From contig JBITNC010000001.1 of the NCBI GenBank assembly GCA_050084985.1, positions 111,104,001 through 111,168,000 of the forward strand: 64,000 nucleotides of DNA, given 5' to 3'. How positions within the stretch are numbered: the first letter of the stretch is position 1; each line of letters opens with the position of its first letter. The DNA comes from Nageia nagi. Lineage: Eukaryota; Pinophyta. The position numbers were made by a program, and so were the translations under genes. This document shows positions 1 through 11,918 of the stretch, piece after piece. The notes under the pieces are model-generated. The model ran no database searches, was not told the origin of the DNA, and was given only the letters and a program-made list of their open reading frames with translations.

Positions 1-376
1 CTTCTATCAACAATTTATAACATCTCTATATTTTCATGTGCCTTATTTACCTTTGAGGTTTAATGATTATTTTGTGGTCTAAATGCATCTCATATTACAT
101 TACATCTATATATAAGCAATTCTAGCATTAGAGCATTAGGAATGCACATACAAGCAATTATAACTCAAAAATTAAAAACCTCTAGAAATATCAATGAAAA
201 TGCATGTAACAAGCCCAAATTACTCTCAAAATATTGTCTACTATGATGACCTATGGTTTTGATAAGTTTTTATCATGAAACAAGTCACCAAATAGTAGCA
301 AAATATTTTCAAATTTTAGGGCTTTTAAGATGATGTTTTTCTGCAAAAATTTCTCAATATTGATCAAAATATGAAA
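1..376. other. Unassigned AT-rich flank of Copia-A
   Basis: This is the DNA into which Copia-A inserted; it resumes at 10520. It has no open frame of useful length and no recognisable domain. It could be leader or non-coding DNA of an older retroelement, but nothing in it proves that. Confidence 0.5.
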
Positions 377-381
377 TTTTA

Positions 382-883
382 TGTTGGATTGTATAATGCA
401 TTATTGTAAGGTTTTGTAATGTTCCTCTTTGTAAATTCCCTAATACTTAATGGTATCATTAGATACCTTATGTATTTAAGTGAATATGATAATGTAACCT
501 ATCCTACACTCCATCTCATGAGCATGTATCTTAGGTAAAAGAGACTAGCATGTCATGCCTTTGTACAATGGTTAAAAGGGTGATACAAAGAGGGATTTTG
601 TCCTATAAGTAGAATGCCCACTCTTTTTGATCACTCACCAATTTGTGAAGAAAAGTTATGCTCTATGATAGTGATTAGGAGATGAAGTTAGAAGGATTGT
701 AAGAGAGTTATCTTTGTGAATGAAATAAGTCTTGTTAGTGGATGTACTCCTAGTTGGAGGAACCACTTTATATCTTGAGTCACTTTGTGAGGCTGATTTA
801 TGTTTTAGTATATTGTTGATTGAGTGAGATTTCAAGAGATCTTGGTAGTTTAGGATTATGTTCTTTGTAGTTCAATCCCTTCA
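382..883 (+). repeat. Copia-A 5' LTR (502 bp)
   Basis: It begins TGTTGGATTGTATAATGC and ends CCCTTCA, so it has the canonical TG...CA ends. It is similar to the LTR at 10127-10514 and to both Copia-B LTRs. A TATA-like TATAAGTA at 604-611 marks the probable U3/R promoter; the other copies carry a better TATAAATA here. It keeps a segment of about 114 bp that is missing from the 3' LTR. Confidence 0.93.
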
Positions 884-885
884 TT

Positions 886-897
886 TGGTATTAAAGC
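886..897 (+). other. Copia-A primer binding site (initiator-Met tRNA)
   Basis: TGGTATTAAAGC lies two bases after the 5' LTR. It matches the plant initiator-Met primer site TGGTATCAGAGC at 10 of 12 positions; both changes are to T or A. Confidence 0.85.
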
Positions 898-1050
898 AAG
901 TTTGAAGGTTCCTCTTCAACATTTTGGAGATCCTCTTCGTTCAACTTGGAGGTCTTCTTCCTTCAATTTTGAGGTCTTGTTAAGGTAAACTTAAGAGAAG
1001 TTATAAATTTCTTTCCTATTTTTTTGGATTATCTCATTATGATTCAAAAG

Positions 1051-2908
1051 ATTGTATTCTTTCAGAATTACACTCTAGGAATAGGGTAATATTTTGGTAT
1101 TCCTTATTCTTTCATTCATTTCAATAAATCTTTCCTAATTCCCACTTCTTTTACCCCTTTTCATATTTGTAAATAATGATAAGGAGTCTTTTCTCTATAC
1201 TTAGTCTTTTGTCAAAATTTTGGTCAAGTCTAAAGAGTTTCGGGCATTGTTAATAGTCTAGGTATTGTCTACATGTATGTAAGTCTTAACCATTTTTGTT
1301 TTAATGTCTATCTGCTACCTAGCAAATGTTATAGTATGTCCCAAGAATTAATCTTAGTCAAATTGAGTGTTTTTCTAGTAACTATACATAAAGGGAGAGT
1401 CATAGGTCATAGAAATTCGATCAAAGTCATTTTTGGGAGTTAATGTACCATGTCTAGGTAGTATCATAACATGTAAGAAAAGTAAGTGTCTAAGTTAAAA
1501 TCCAAAGTTATAGAAGTATAGTGTCCCAAGAATTATTGTAAATAAGAATCTTGGTTCAGTCCGAGTCACCAACGGGTGATGTTATAAAACCCATTGATTT
1601 TTAGAAGAAAGTCTCAACTGTACACCAAAAACCCATGGGAAATATTTTAAGAAGACAATAATTAGAGCCCATTGATTTTGAGTGATGACATCATCCTTTT
1701 GGTATGAAATCAATAATTCCTAAAATAATTAGCGGTAGGTAGTATCACATTCACTAGGAGATGTTTTAAGAAGATAACTAAGTAGAGCCTGTTGATTTTA
1801 AATGATGACATTACACCTTTTGCCTAAAATTGATGGGTGTTAAGTGAGCCCCTATCATCATTAGAGCCTACCAAAGAGAAATAAAACCTACCAAATAGGA
1901 GGAAGAATAATGGGTGGGAAAGAACACGTAGTTCCACTTAATCATGAGTGTTTGACCCTCAAGGCTATATCAATGTTTCGATCATAACTCATTTCCACAT
2001 AATAGTAGTAGTTATTCTTAGAATTTCAATGTTACACTATTCATTGCCTCATTATTCCATGCAATCTAGAACTACCGTACTTATCATTAATGGTTGCAAA
2101 GAGTTAGGTTGTTATTGATATAATATAGTGCTAAATCATACCAATCAAGTTAGAAAATAATGCATCTTTAATTAGTATAGTCCCAAGAGAATGCAGTCAA
2201 TGATAATTTAGAAGGATTACAACTTAAATAGTATAATAGCTCAAAGAAATCAAGTTCCTAGACCTTGGCACTAATTGTACTTGTTCATTGTGTAATCAAA
2301 CATAGTTGTAGTTATAATTGTACATTTGTACATGGCCTTTTTTGTTGTTCTTATTCAAGTAGAGTAGTTAAGTGCATTCATGGTGGACAACCACCAAATC
2401 ATAGATGTAAATATATAAATAATGGACTATTGTAAGTCTGAATGATTGGATATTCTAGCAAATTTTCTCTATGTAAGATATTTTCACATGTGATAATGTA
2501 ATTTGATAATGGTTTTCCCTCTTCAATATGTGGCTATTTATTACATTTTGTGAATGTTATGTATGAAATTCTATCTTAGATTGTGGCTATGTATTATGAC
2601 TACGAGATCCTAAGGGAAAGATAGTTTACTATTCTTAATCTTGGATATGGATTACTATCTGTTCTATAATGCTCAAACTATGTAGTGTTAATTTGGTTTG
2701 TGTTTATCTCTTTCTTATTACTCTTATCATTTTTATCTCTTTTCAATTACTTTTAACCTTAATCATAGATAGGAATCGACTATAATCTGGAGATTGAGCA
2801 AAAAATCAACACGAGCACATCTCCCACTACCTTTTGCTCTCTCAAGGACCCTATTGTAGTGGGAAATGGAGAACATGACCAGACCAAACCCTTAAGGTTA
2901 CATTATAC
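1051..2908. repeat. R1.85 copy 1: unclassified 1.86-kb repeat nested in the Copia-A leader
   Basis: This block is absent from the matching place in the Copia-B leader (near 29340), so it arrived after the two elements diverged. A second copy at 38354-40194 (1841 bp) shares both ends: it starts ATTGTATTCYTTCAGAATT and ends GTTACAYTATAC. It has no open frame, no clear terminal inverted repeat and no Helitron-type 3' end. Two 118-bp-spaced units with AGAGCCNNTTGATTTT lie near 1650-1850, related to the 100-bp array in copy 2. GATTC occurs at 1041-1045 and 2918-2922 and could be a target duplication, but copy 2 does not support the same boundary. Class unknown; possibly a non-autonomous retroelement. 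Confidence 0.75.
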
Positions 2909-5438
2909 TAATTAATAGATTCTAATATTTTTTTATTGTTATGAGTTAATCCATTCTATTTAAGAAAATATACTAACATGTTATTTCTCCTTTTTTACTA
3001 AAACTATTTTTAGTAGTTACAATTTTTTGATAAATTATCTATATAGCAATAATATGTTAGTAGTTACAAAGTTGCATTTATATTATTTAAAAGAGGGTGG
3101 AGTGTGTATTAAAATATTTATAAACCTTTAATCAATATTTTTTTTTGCAAAGGTTTAAAAACTCATCTAATAGGAGGTGAATTCATTTGTTTTGAGTTTA
3201 TTTAAAAATTAATTATATATTTGCATCATGAAATCATACACTAGATTTCCCTCTTACCTTGTTGTTGTGTGGGCACTGCTGGCTGCCCCTCCTCTCCTTT
3301 TGGCATCATCTTTATACCTAGAATGTTGCACTATTTCCATGACATGATAGGTAATTTTGAGTTGTATAACCTGTACAAGAGCTCATAGTTGGTGGAGGAA
3401 ACATGCTTTACAAGGATTCTTGTTATTTCCTCAAACTATGGAGCACCCCTTCTCTCTCATGGTTCATCCTCTACTATGAGCTCTCTCCACTTGACCCTCA
3501 CCCTTAATTTTTTCATCACATGCTTTATGGATGGTAGGTCCTTCCCACCTTGGATTGGTGAATTGATCTAGTTGGCCTATCATGGTTCTTTCCCCTCCTA
3601 TCTTCATCATGCTTTACCTCTCAGCTATCATTTTTTACACACCCTTTTGGACAGTGCCTAAATATGTTGCCCATCATGGATCTAGCACCTTAGACCACTC
3701 GGCCCTACTCTCCATAGTCAATTCTTTTCTCTCTCACCCTTGTAGGTCCACTTATCTCTCTCACCCTCATAGGTATGGGACATGGGGATTTGAAACCCCT
3801 TATAGCCTCTTCCAAACACCTCATGAGGCCCTCCCTCCATAGACTCCTCTCTTGATCTCTTTTGACTCTACACTAAAGCCAAACAAAATAGGGAGAATTA
3901 GATTTTTTTTCTTTCTTTCTCTTCACACCTTTTTGGGGTTTCCTATAAGTAAAATTAATGTCTTAATTTTTTATCAACCTTCTATTTAATGTGTTTGAAT
4001 TAGAGTGCTTAGCCAAGATCAATTAAATGCAATTTTTTTGGGTACACACCTTCCTCAAAATTTTTTGTACTCTTCACTAATTTCTCACAAGTTTAATGAT
4101 AATTACTTTACTTGTTAAAATGGAGGAATTTATTTTGAAGTGGTAAAATTAAATACTCATCATTTCCTTTTTTTTAAATGCTCTTTTCTTTGAATAAAGA
4201 AATATTTTTTAGGCATAAGGCAATATTTTTAGGCATTAAGTCCTTATAGTTAAATGAGAATTTTTTATTATTTTCTCTAAAGTTAAATGAAAAGTTGCTT
4301 TGCCTAGAAGTAACAATTCCATATGCCAAAAGTGACTTTTACTTCGGTATTTTTTATTGTAAAATTTGGCATTTTTTTCCTTAATTAAAATTCTAAGGTA
4401 AACTAACATGTTATAGGGATCATATTACCTTAAAGCCTTACTTTTTTAAGTAAAAAAAGGGGGACATGTTTTACAATTTTTTACTTAAATGTTTTAGATC
4501 CTTATACAAATATGTATGACCATTACTTATATTTTAATTGTTTACTTTGATAAAATATTTATGTATAAATGAACTTGTGGAAAATATGGACTTGTGTAAA
4601 GATGTCCTTTAGGGGTTAGTAAACAAAACCCATTGGACTCTTAAGGTTTCAAGTTATGAATGGATGATGTTTCATTTATGAACTTTATATTTTTTTATCT
4701 TTGCTTTATTTATTTATTTATGCAAAAATTATAAATATTGAATGAATCAACCCCCTAAAATGAATACATCCACATGTACATTCTACAACATGACTTGTTT
4801 GGGAAGCCATAAAGTGAGGAAAATGTAGATTGAAGCCTTTAGTCCAACAATCTAAATGGTAAAAAGTATGTACTTATTAATTGCCCTTAAATCCTTTATT
4901 GGTCTAGATATAAATCCAATAGGTGGATAAGCATGTGTGTAGTGATACCTCATGTCCACACATCCATTCAAGGATTATCCTGATAACCTAGGAGGATAAC
5001 TTGAAACCTAATCAAGATTAATAATTTGGCCTATCCAACATATGTCACAACCTTAGAAAAATTGTAGGTACTCCTTCTTGTGAGAGTATATTACTACCCA
5101 AGGTGAACTGGTTGAGAATTGGTAGTATCTGGGGTCCATTTTGCAAGCATCTAGATGAAGGCCTAATTTTAGACAAAAAAAATAAGCCTTAACTTTATCA
5201 CTCTACATTTATGGTACTTAGTGATGATAAAGTGTTGGATACATTAGATGTATTATGAGTTTCTATTGTAAACACTTGCACATGTGAACTTTGTTTAACA
5301 ATTAAGCATGTCCTTTTATTAAATTTTACATGTATGATTGATTTACTTGAATAAATATAAAACATGTATGGATGATTAAAATATTGTTCTATGCCACATG
5401 CTTACAAAGGTTAACACTTTCACATTCTTGTGTAGCAA
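2909..5438 (+). other. Copia-A untranslated leader, part 2
   Basis: This non-coding stretch runs from the R1.85 insertion to gag. It aligns in order with the Copia-B leader (29340-32137): a C/T-rich section at 3240-3860, a segment with ACTTAAATGTTTTAGATCC near 4480, and a block starting AAGATGTCCTTTAGGGGTT near 4600. Short open frames at 3389-3571 and 3582-3842 are not conserved in Copia-B and look fortuitous. Confidence 0.75.
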
Positions 5439-6390
5439 ATGGTAGACACTTTCTTACCCAAGCACCTTATCTATAGTTCTAACTTTGGTATTTGGGAACC
5501 TTAAATAAGAGCTAAACTGTAGGTAAGGAAGCTTTAGAAAATGGTTAATGAGAACTTGCTGCTCCTATATATGAGAAGCACTTGAGGCATACAACACAAA
5601 GAATGAATTGGAAACCTTCATGATTTTTTGTGCAGTGTCAGATGAAGTGCTCCTTATGATTTCATCATAACCTTAGTAAAGGAATATTAGGATAAGCTAA
5701 AGAAAATTTACCTTAGATCTAAATTTTTAATAAGGTTCACTATTTTTCAAAAGTTGCTTCAATCTTACCAAGGGGAAGATGAAAATATTGTCATCTACTT
5801 GAAAAAAATCATTGACCTTAGGACCCAACTTATTGCTTATGGGTGCAATTGGATCAATGATGAGTTCATGGTCTTTATCATTCTTCAAATCCTTTCTTCA
5901 AAGTTTAGGAAATTTGTGACTATTATTGAGATTAGGATTGATGATGAAGAAGAAGTCTTCTCCCTCGAGAACCTTTCTAGGCTTATTCTAAAGCATGAGA
6001 ATACTCTTAATAAAAAGATGTTGATCTCTTCTTCAAAGGATAATAATGTTGCTCTAGGAGAAACTAAAACTCCTTTCAATAAGAAGTTAAATCATCAAAA
6101 AAAATCTAATCCTTACTCTTCCAAAAGCTTTGAGAAAAGAGGCAACTACTACTACTACTACTACTTCAAGCAAAGAGATGTGAAAAGCAAGGCAAGCAAA
6201 CCAAATCTTAAGGTAAATTTTGATGGAAATTATAACCTTTATGGCATCCATGATCATAAAGAATTTGATTATTTCAAAAATAAGGGAGAAGAAAAGAATA
6301 AGGGCAAGAAAATGTAAAGAATTTAAAAAGGAAAAAGAATATAAAATATGGATTTACTATTGCATTCTACTTCATGACTCACTCCTTTTC
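5439..6390 (+). pseudogene. Copia-A gag remnant (UBN2-type capsid)
   Basis: Gag would package the element RNA. The frame appears to start at the ATG at 5439, where the deduced start (M-V-D-T-F-L-P-K-H) matches Copia-B at 32138. An uninterrupted stretch of 187 codons lies at 5754-6317. It shows the capsid pattern YLKKIIDLRTQLIAYG and SLENLSRLILKHE typical of plant Copia gag. The zinc-knuckle region ends NLYGIHDHKEFDYFK: the three cysteines of the usual CCHC are Tyr or absent, so nucleic-acid binding would be lost. Stops break the first 300 bases. Pseudogene; family identification is firm, function is lost. Confidence 0.88.
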
Positions 6391-7685
6391 ATCTAATTGG
6401 ATTGTTGACTCTTGTTGCACTAATCACCTATGCTTTGAAAAGGATAAGTTTGAAAATTTTTATAAGTATAGAAAATACGCAATTGTGATAGGTGATAATT
6501 CAATCTTTGAAGTCTAAGGAATTGGGATTATGTTGATTCATAGGAATGTTATTGAAAATGTGCTCTATGTTTCTAAGATTAGGATGAACCTTCTCTCCAT
6601 GATTCAAGTTGCAAGAAAAATATACTCATTTGAGTTTTATTCACACTCTTGGTGCATTAAGAAGGGATTTTCCACTTTGGTTAAATGATCAGTGAAAAAT
6701 GATCTCTACATTATGGATCAAGTTCCAACAAAGATGTGTCTTGCTACAAATGTGTGTTCTAGAGGCAATATTTGGCACCAAATGTAGGGCACCTTAACCA
6801 TAAGAATATTCAAATCATGAAATACCAAGAAAATATGGAAGGTTTGCCTTCAATTTCACCTTCAATTGGTTTGTGTGAGAAGTGCATCCTAGGAAAGATG
6901 AATAGATAAATGTTTGAAAAAGATAAGGCAACAAGGACATCTCATCCTCTTCAGCTTGTGCATTTAGATTTGATGGGTTTGTTTTAGACTAAGTCACTTG
7001 GGAGAACATCTTATGTCTTGAGATTCATAAATGAATTTAGTAGGATGACTTTTGGCTATCTACTTGAGCATAAGGATCAAACCTTTGAGAGTTTAAAAAA
7101 TTTCAAGGCCTTAGTTGAAAATAAGACTAACCTTAAAATCAAGATGCTATAATCATATAATGGGGAGAATATAACAATAATGAGTTCAATGTATATTATG
7201 CTAAGTATGGAATCAAGAGGTAGTTTATGATTTCTTACACTCCTTAGAAAATAATGCTACTAAAATAGGATAATTATGGAGATGGCTAGATGCATGTTGA
7301 GAAATATTCCTAGTTTCTTATAGAGTGAAGCTATGAGCATTGCAATTTATATCTTAAATAGGTGTCCCACAAAAGCCATTGCAAGTAAAACCCCTTTTAA
7401 AGCATGGATTGAAATAAAACCTAACATTTCTCACCTTAGGATATTTATTTATGAAGCATTCTCCTACATTATTTTTGATAAAAAGAAAAAGTTGAACAAA
7501 AAAGCTAAAAAATGTATCTTTATGGAGTATAATAGTCATCATAGAGGCTATAGGCTCCACTCTTCATCCCATAGAATGGTGTTCATATAAATGGATGTAA
7601 ATTTCAATGAATTTCTTAAAGAATCTACTTCTAATGAGGATGTTGATGATCCATATGACTTGTTAGTTGCATCTAACTAGTTGGA
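6391..7685 (+). pseudogene. Copia-A protease, GAG-pre-integrase and integrase remnant
   Basis: The protease active site, normally Asp-Ser-Gly, reads DSC near 6407. GAG-pre-integrase follows (about 6700-6900) with LWH-like and CEKCILGKMNR motifs. The integrase core (about 6950-7560) includes FINEFSRMTFGYLLEHKDQTF and NRCPTKAIASKTPFKAWIE. The motif that should be LRSDNGGE has become L-stop-SYNGE, so a catalytic Asp is gone. The piece at 7333-7590 is open for 85 codons. Several in-frame TAA/TAG codons replace Gln codons. Clearly a dead copy of the region still readable in Copia-D. Confidence 0.87.
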
Positions 7686-7689
7686 TATT

Positions 7690-8640
7690 GATGTAGATAA
7701 GTAAAGGAGAAAAATTATCCAACATAAAAGATAACTAGGAGCATGACATTGAACAAATCTTTATTTGCCAAAATTAATAATAAGAATGAGCCCTCATCAT
7801 TCAATGAAGCTTCAAAGCATGAGTATTGGATGGAAGCCATGAAAGTGGAGTATGAGTTTCTTATGAAAAATAAAACTTGGGACTTGGTTCCTTATCCCAA
7901 TGAGAAGAATGTGATTGGCAATAAGTGGATCTACAAGGTCAAATTCAATTCAGTTGGAGATATTGAGAAATACAAAAAAAGGTTAGTGGCCAAATGTTTT
8001 GCTAAAAAAATATAGAGTGGATTATGAGGAAACCGTTGCTCCCATAGTAAAGATGCCTACTGTTAGGATAATCCTTGCTCTTTCAGCATCTTAGAGATGG
8101 AAAGTTTTTTAACTTAAAATTAAGAGTGTATTTCTCAATGGTGACTTAGATGTGGAAATCTACATGAATTAATCAGAAGTATTTATTGTAGAAGGAAAAG
8201 ATTCATTTGTATGCAAGCTAAATAAGTCATTGTATGGACTTAAGTAAGCACCTAGAGCCTGGTACAAGAAGATTTCAAGATACTTTGCAAACATTATATT
8301 CTTCAAGTGCTTCTCTAACTTTGATCTATTATTGCTCAATAAAGAAAAATATGTGATCTTAATTCTTCTTTATGTGGATGATCTTCTAATAATTAGAAAT
8401 AATGATGAAATTATTCAAGAGTGCATATCCAAACTTAAGATAACATTTGAAATGATTGATCTTGGTCTTTTACGCTACTACCTTAGGATGCAAATGTACC
8501 AATATAAAAATTATACTTATCTTAGTCAATCCAAGTATATATTAGACATCTTGAAAAAGTTTGGAATGAAGGAATGTAAACATATTGTGATTCTAGTCTC
8601 TCTTGGAATCACTATTTCCCTTAACTCCAACTCTTAGTTG
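7690..8640 (+). pseudogene. Copia-A reverse transcriptase remnant
   Basis: The N-terminal part (open 7743-8015) reads EYWMEAMKVEYEFLMKNKTW and VIGNKWIYKVKFNSVGDIEKYKKRLVAK, the conserved start of Copia RT. The catalytic box YVDDLLI is kept in the open stretch 8332-8637 along with the LGLLRYYL block. Between them (8016-8331) a frameshift and Gln-to-stop changes, for example KQAP read as K-stop-AP near 8245, break the frame. Confidence 0.88.
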
Positions 8641-9335
8641 GTAGATGCTACAACTTATAGGTAACTAATTGGTAGTTTTCTTCATTTGACTATTTTTAGG
8701 CTAAATATTGCCTTTACAGTGAATCTGATGGCATGATTCATGTAGAAAACATATGTTGAGCACCTTAATATTGTTAAACAAATCTTGAGGTATGTTGTAA
8801 GGACAAAGGATCTTGCTCTCAAGTATTTCAAGTTGCCCTCTTTTGTTCTCTTAGGGTTCTTAGATTTTGACTATGGGGGAGATAGAGATGACATGATATT
8901 GACCTCTATGTATATTTTTAACATTAGTTTAGGTGCTATCTCTTGGGCCTCTAAGAAGCAACCTACTATTTCTCTTTCCACCATAGAATTCAGATACCGA
9001 GCCATGTCTATTGCAACCCAGGAAGCTATTTTGCTTAGGCTTATTCTGGAAGAAATTAGGTACAAGAAAGTTGTCCCATGTTTAATTTCTTCAAATAACA
9101 GTTGGTTATTACTTTGGCTAAGAATCCTATGTTCTATCAAAGAATAAAACATGTAGAAATACAAGCTCATTTCATCAAAGAAAAGGTTCTTGATGGCATT
9201 ATACACCTAGAGTATTATCCATTCACCTTGAATTTTGTTAATTTGTTCACCAAGCCCCTTTTTGAAGCTTATTTTAGTAAGCTTAGGGATGCTATCAGCT
9301 TGGTTAAGTTTCCCTCAAGGGGGAATAAAGTTTAA
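8641..9335 (+). pseudogene. Copia-A RNase H remnant
   Basis: RNase H removes template RNA during reverse transcription. Open stretches at 8785-9147 and 9102-9335 overlap in different frames, so a frameshift lies near 9100. Recognisable blocks are DYGGDRDD, GAISWASKKQPTISLSTIE, ATQEAILLRLILEEI, HVEIQAHFIKEKVLDGIIH and LVKFPSRGNKV before the final stop. The same terminal block ends Copia-B and Copia-D pol. Confidence 0.88.
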
Positions 9336-10117
9336 ATTCTTGTGTTGAATTCATGTTTGTGATGACAACTTCACCTCTAGAAGGATTTTATGATGTATAG
9401 TGTTGATTTTATTATACACCTTTGTGGTAATTTTGCTCCACATGAGGAACTTGTTTAATTATTTTTTAAAAAAATAATTAACCATCCTAGCACTATTTAG
9501 TTATCCATTTGGGAGGAACTTATAAGTGTGTATGATGGATCTTTTGGCATTGTTAAATTATCCATGTGTGAGGAATTTGTATGTTTCTTTTGGAATTGTT
9601 CATTTATCTATGTGTGATGAACTTTTATGTGCATTTTTTTATACTCTATTTTGGAATGATAATCAACACATGTTTTATATATAGTAAGTGACTATGAAGA
9701 TTAGCTTAACATCTTTGTGATGACTTATAATGCACCATTGATCAGTTTATGATATTTTTTTATTCATCTATCCTTGTTGATATGAATGTGTTGCATCTAA
9801 TTGATCTTGTTATTTAATTTACTTATAACTTGCAGGTTTCTTTTGATATTATGGTTACTTCAGATGTGCAGGCTCATGGAGATCCATCATGTTAACTACT
9901 AGTTGGATGATTACCTTATGTACATTAAAACCAATTATGGTTAATGATTGTATTTTAAACCACTTGTTACATAGTAAAATAGTGATTCTCAAACTATGAT
10001 CTTGCTTACTTCACAAAGATATAAAAAGTTTTCATCTTTGATTGTATTCGTATAGTGGAGAACTCTCTTAATCTCTCTCTTTCTTTTCTTTTATTCACTC
10101 TATCCCAATATTACATT
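9336..10117 (+). other. Copia-A post-pol non-coding region with degenerate tandem units
   Basis: It lies between the pol stop and the polypurine tract. About three units of 50-60 bp recur at 9490-9640, each with a core like TTATCCATGTGTGAGGAACTT. The same units occur at 36190-36290 in Copia-B, and related inverted words occur at 60890-60980 in Copia-D. No coding signal is seen. Confidence 0.7.
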
Positions 10118-10126
10118 AAGGGGGAG
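10118..10126 (+). other. Copia-A polypurine tract
   Basis: AAGGGGGAG directly precedes the 3' LTR, the position and composition expected of the plus-strand primer. Confidence 0.88.
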
Positions 10127-10514
10127 TGTTGGAATGTATAATGCATTATTGTAAGGTTTAGTAAAAATCTTCTTTGTAAATTCACTAATACTTAATGGTA
10201 TCACTAGATACCTTAAGTATTTAAGTGAATATGATAATGTAACTTTTCCTTCACTCCATGTCATGAGCATGCCCTTTATATTAAAGGGAGTAGCCTACCA
10301 TGCATTTGTACAATAGTTAAATGGGTGATACAAAGGGAAATTTTAGCCTATAAATAGAAGGTCCCCTCTTGTGATCACTCCTAGTTGGAGGAACCACTTT
10401 ATATCTTGAGTCATATTATGAGATTGATTTATGTTTTAATATATTATTGATTGAGTGAGATTTCAAGAGATCTTGGTAGTTTAGGATTGTGTTATTTATA
10501 TTTCAATCACTTCA
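10127..10514 (+). repeat. Copia-A 3' LTR (388 bp, internally deleted)
   Basis: It starts TGTTGGAATGTATAATGC and ends CACTTCA. A TATAAATA box lies at 10349-10356. About 114 bp present in the 5' LTR are missing after 10378; the break point carries the shared bases ACTC on both sides, as in microhomology-mediated deletion. Confidence 0.93.
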
Positions 10515-10519
10515 TTTTA

Positions 10520-10767
10520 GGCCTAAAAGAATCACCAAAATTTTCTAATTATGTTTATCTATGTTTTGGACAAAATTTTGTAATGCTAGATTTAACCAAA
10601 TTAAATAAAATGAGCTTCAAAATTGAGGTTTTTATTTAAAAATGAAATTGATCAATAATAAATCTTCTTAAAATTCAATAATTTTCAAGTAATTTTTTTT
10701 TTTTGTAAAGAATTATCACTAAAGAGCAAACAAAAATTAGGGTTTTCAATGAAAGACTTCATACAAA
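10520..10767. other. Unassigned AT-rich segment between Copia-A and a Tat LTR
   Basis: It continues the flank seen at 1-376 once Copia-A is removed. A 12-base T run lies near 10690. No gene or domain is seen; it may be leader of the element that owns the LTR at 10768. Confidence 0.45.
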
Positions 10768-11513
10768 TGTGATGCCCTAAAATGAAAATTCTAGGGTATG
10801 TAAGATAAGGATGGGTTCACCATTTGTTAATACTAAAAATTTATTTGCACTAATTAATAATATTAATAATAAATAATAGAATAATGATAATAATCAAAGA
10901 TGTTGTAATCAACCTTAACCTATCAAATCTTAATTCAAATAAACTTACAAACTTATTACTTTACCTATCTTAAAGATTGCAGCTCACACCTAAATCAAAG
11001 TAGTTGTTGATAAACTACTCTTATAAATGGGACCACTAGACCAAACCTTTATGTAGTGCCACTACTCAGAATGGATAATCAGCACTTGATGATCCACACA
11101 TAAACCTTCATATCCTTCAATCATCATTGAGGGGTTTATTTCCAAGCGAAGTTGCTTTTGTGTGATGGATTGAATGATTGCAAGAACAAAGTATGCTTGA
11201 TTATAATAAAATACAAATATGATATGTAGGATTAAAGAACATGAGTTAAGATTATTTTTGTTACTACCTATCAAGGATTTAGATTATGTCATGATACATG
11301 ATGCACAACCCTTCACTTTCTTTATAGGAAATAGGTTTAATACCAAGGATCCTCCTTGGGCTTATCTTCAAGTTGACCTATTTACATAAAATATAAAGGT
11401 AGTGAGAGTGCATAATACTCAAAATAAAAATAAATCATTTAAATAAATAATTAATTTTAGATACCTAAAAGGTGTATTTTAATTAAATTAAAATTCCTTT
11501 TTAGGTGTTAACA
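10768..11513 (-). repeat. Tat-type LTR (746 bp), minus orientation
   Basis: Read on the minus strand it begins TGTTAACACCTAAAAAGG, as do the Tat-1 LTR at 23104-23772 and the plus-strand LTR at 37875. It ends GGGCATCACA, so it has TG...CA ends. The flanking pentamers (ACAAA and CATGC) do not match, so it is not a clean solo LTR. It is probably one LTR of a broken element, with interior to the left. Confidence 0.7.
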
Positions 11514-11918
11514 CATGCTATTAATACTTTTCCCAATGATATTAGTATTGTTGATTTCTTTAAAAAGAAATATCTAAAAGTACTTACATGCTTGAAAAAA
11601 TATGATCTCATTAATAAAAGCCTTTTCTCTATAATCATTAACAACATTAATACTGAACATTGTATAGATAAGGCATATGAGATATCTCAACTATTATATT
11701 CTTTAGTCAATGAAGAGGATGATTTATTAGTTGGCGAACATGATACTACTAATATCGATACAAATGATGAAAATGAGGATATTTGTATTGATACTTATAT
11801 GAGGAAGAAAGAAACAAAGGTATCATTTTATAAACTCCTTATCAATCCAAAAAATATATTCAAAATTTACTTGATAAGAGGATTTATAAAAGCAAAAAAA
11901 GTAAAAAAAATATGTTGA
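11514..11918 (+). pseudogene. Open frame of unknown function in a Tat-like fragment
   Basis: About 135 codons are open from the LTR edge to 11918. The product is hydrophilic and rich in Ile, Asn, Lys and Asp, with an acidic run (NTNDENEDICID) and a basic C-terminus. The longest open form reads back into the LTR through a GTG, so it has no convincing start. Similar broken frames continue to about 12395. I do not recognise it. It may be an extra reading frame near the 3' end of a Tat element, or decayed pol. Confidence 0.35.

Larger units (their letters stand above)
382..10514 (+). mobile_element. Copia-A: complete but decayed Ty1/Copia LTR retrotransposon
   Basis: The element runs from a 5' LTR (382-883) to a 3' LTR (10127-10514). 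The same five bases, TTTTA, stand just outside each end (377-381 and 10515-10519), the target-site duplication expected from retroviral-type integration. Order inside: primer site, very long leader, gag, protease, GAG-pre-integrase, integrase, reverse transcriptase, RNase H, polypurine tract. Integrase before RT defines Ty1/Copia. Total length is about 10.1 kb, of which 1.86 kb is a later insertion (R1.85, 1051-2908). Many stops and frameshifts make it non-autonomous. Copia-B and Copia-D belong to the same family. Confidence 0.93.

Noticed and set aside
1051-2908. R1.85 as a Helitron or solo LTR
   Set aside because: No TC start or CTRR-hairpin end. If ends are set at TG...CA the flanking pentamers do not match in either copy.
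3389-3842. Two open frames in the Copia-A leader as genes
   Set aside because: They are not conserved in the aligned Copia-B leader and have no recognisable domain.
10768-11513. Solo LTR
   Set aside because: Flanking pentamers ACAAA and CATGC differ, so a clean solo LTR is not supported.
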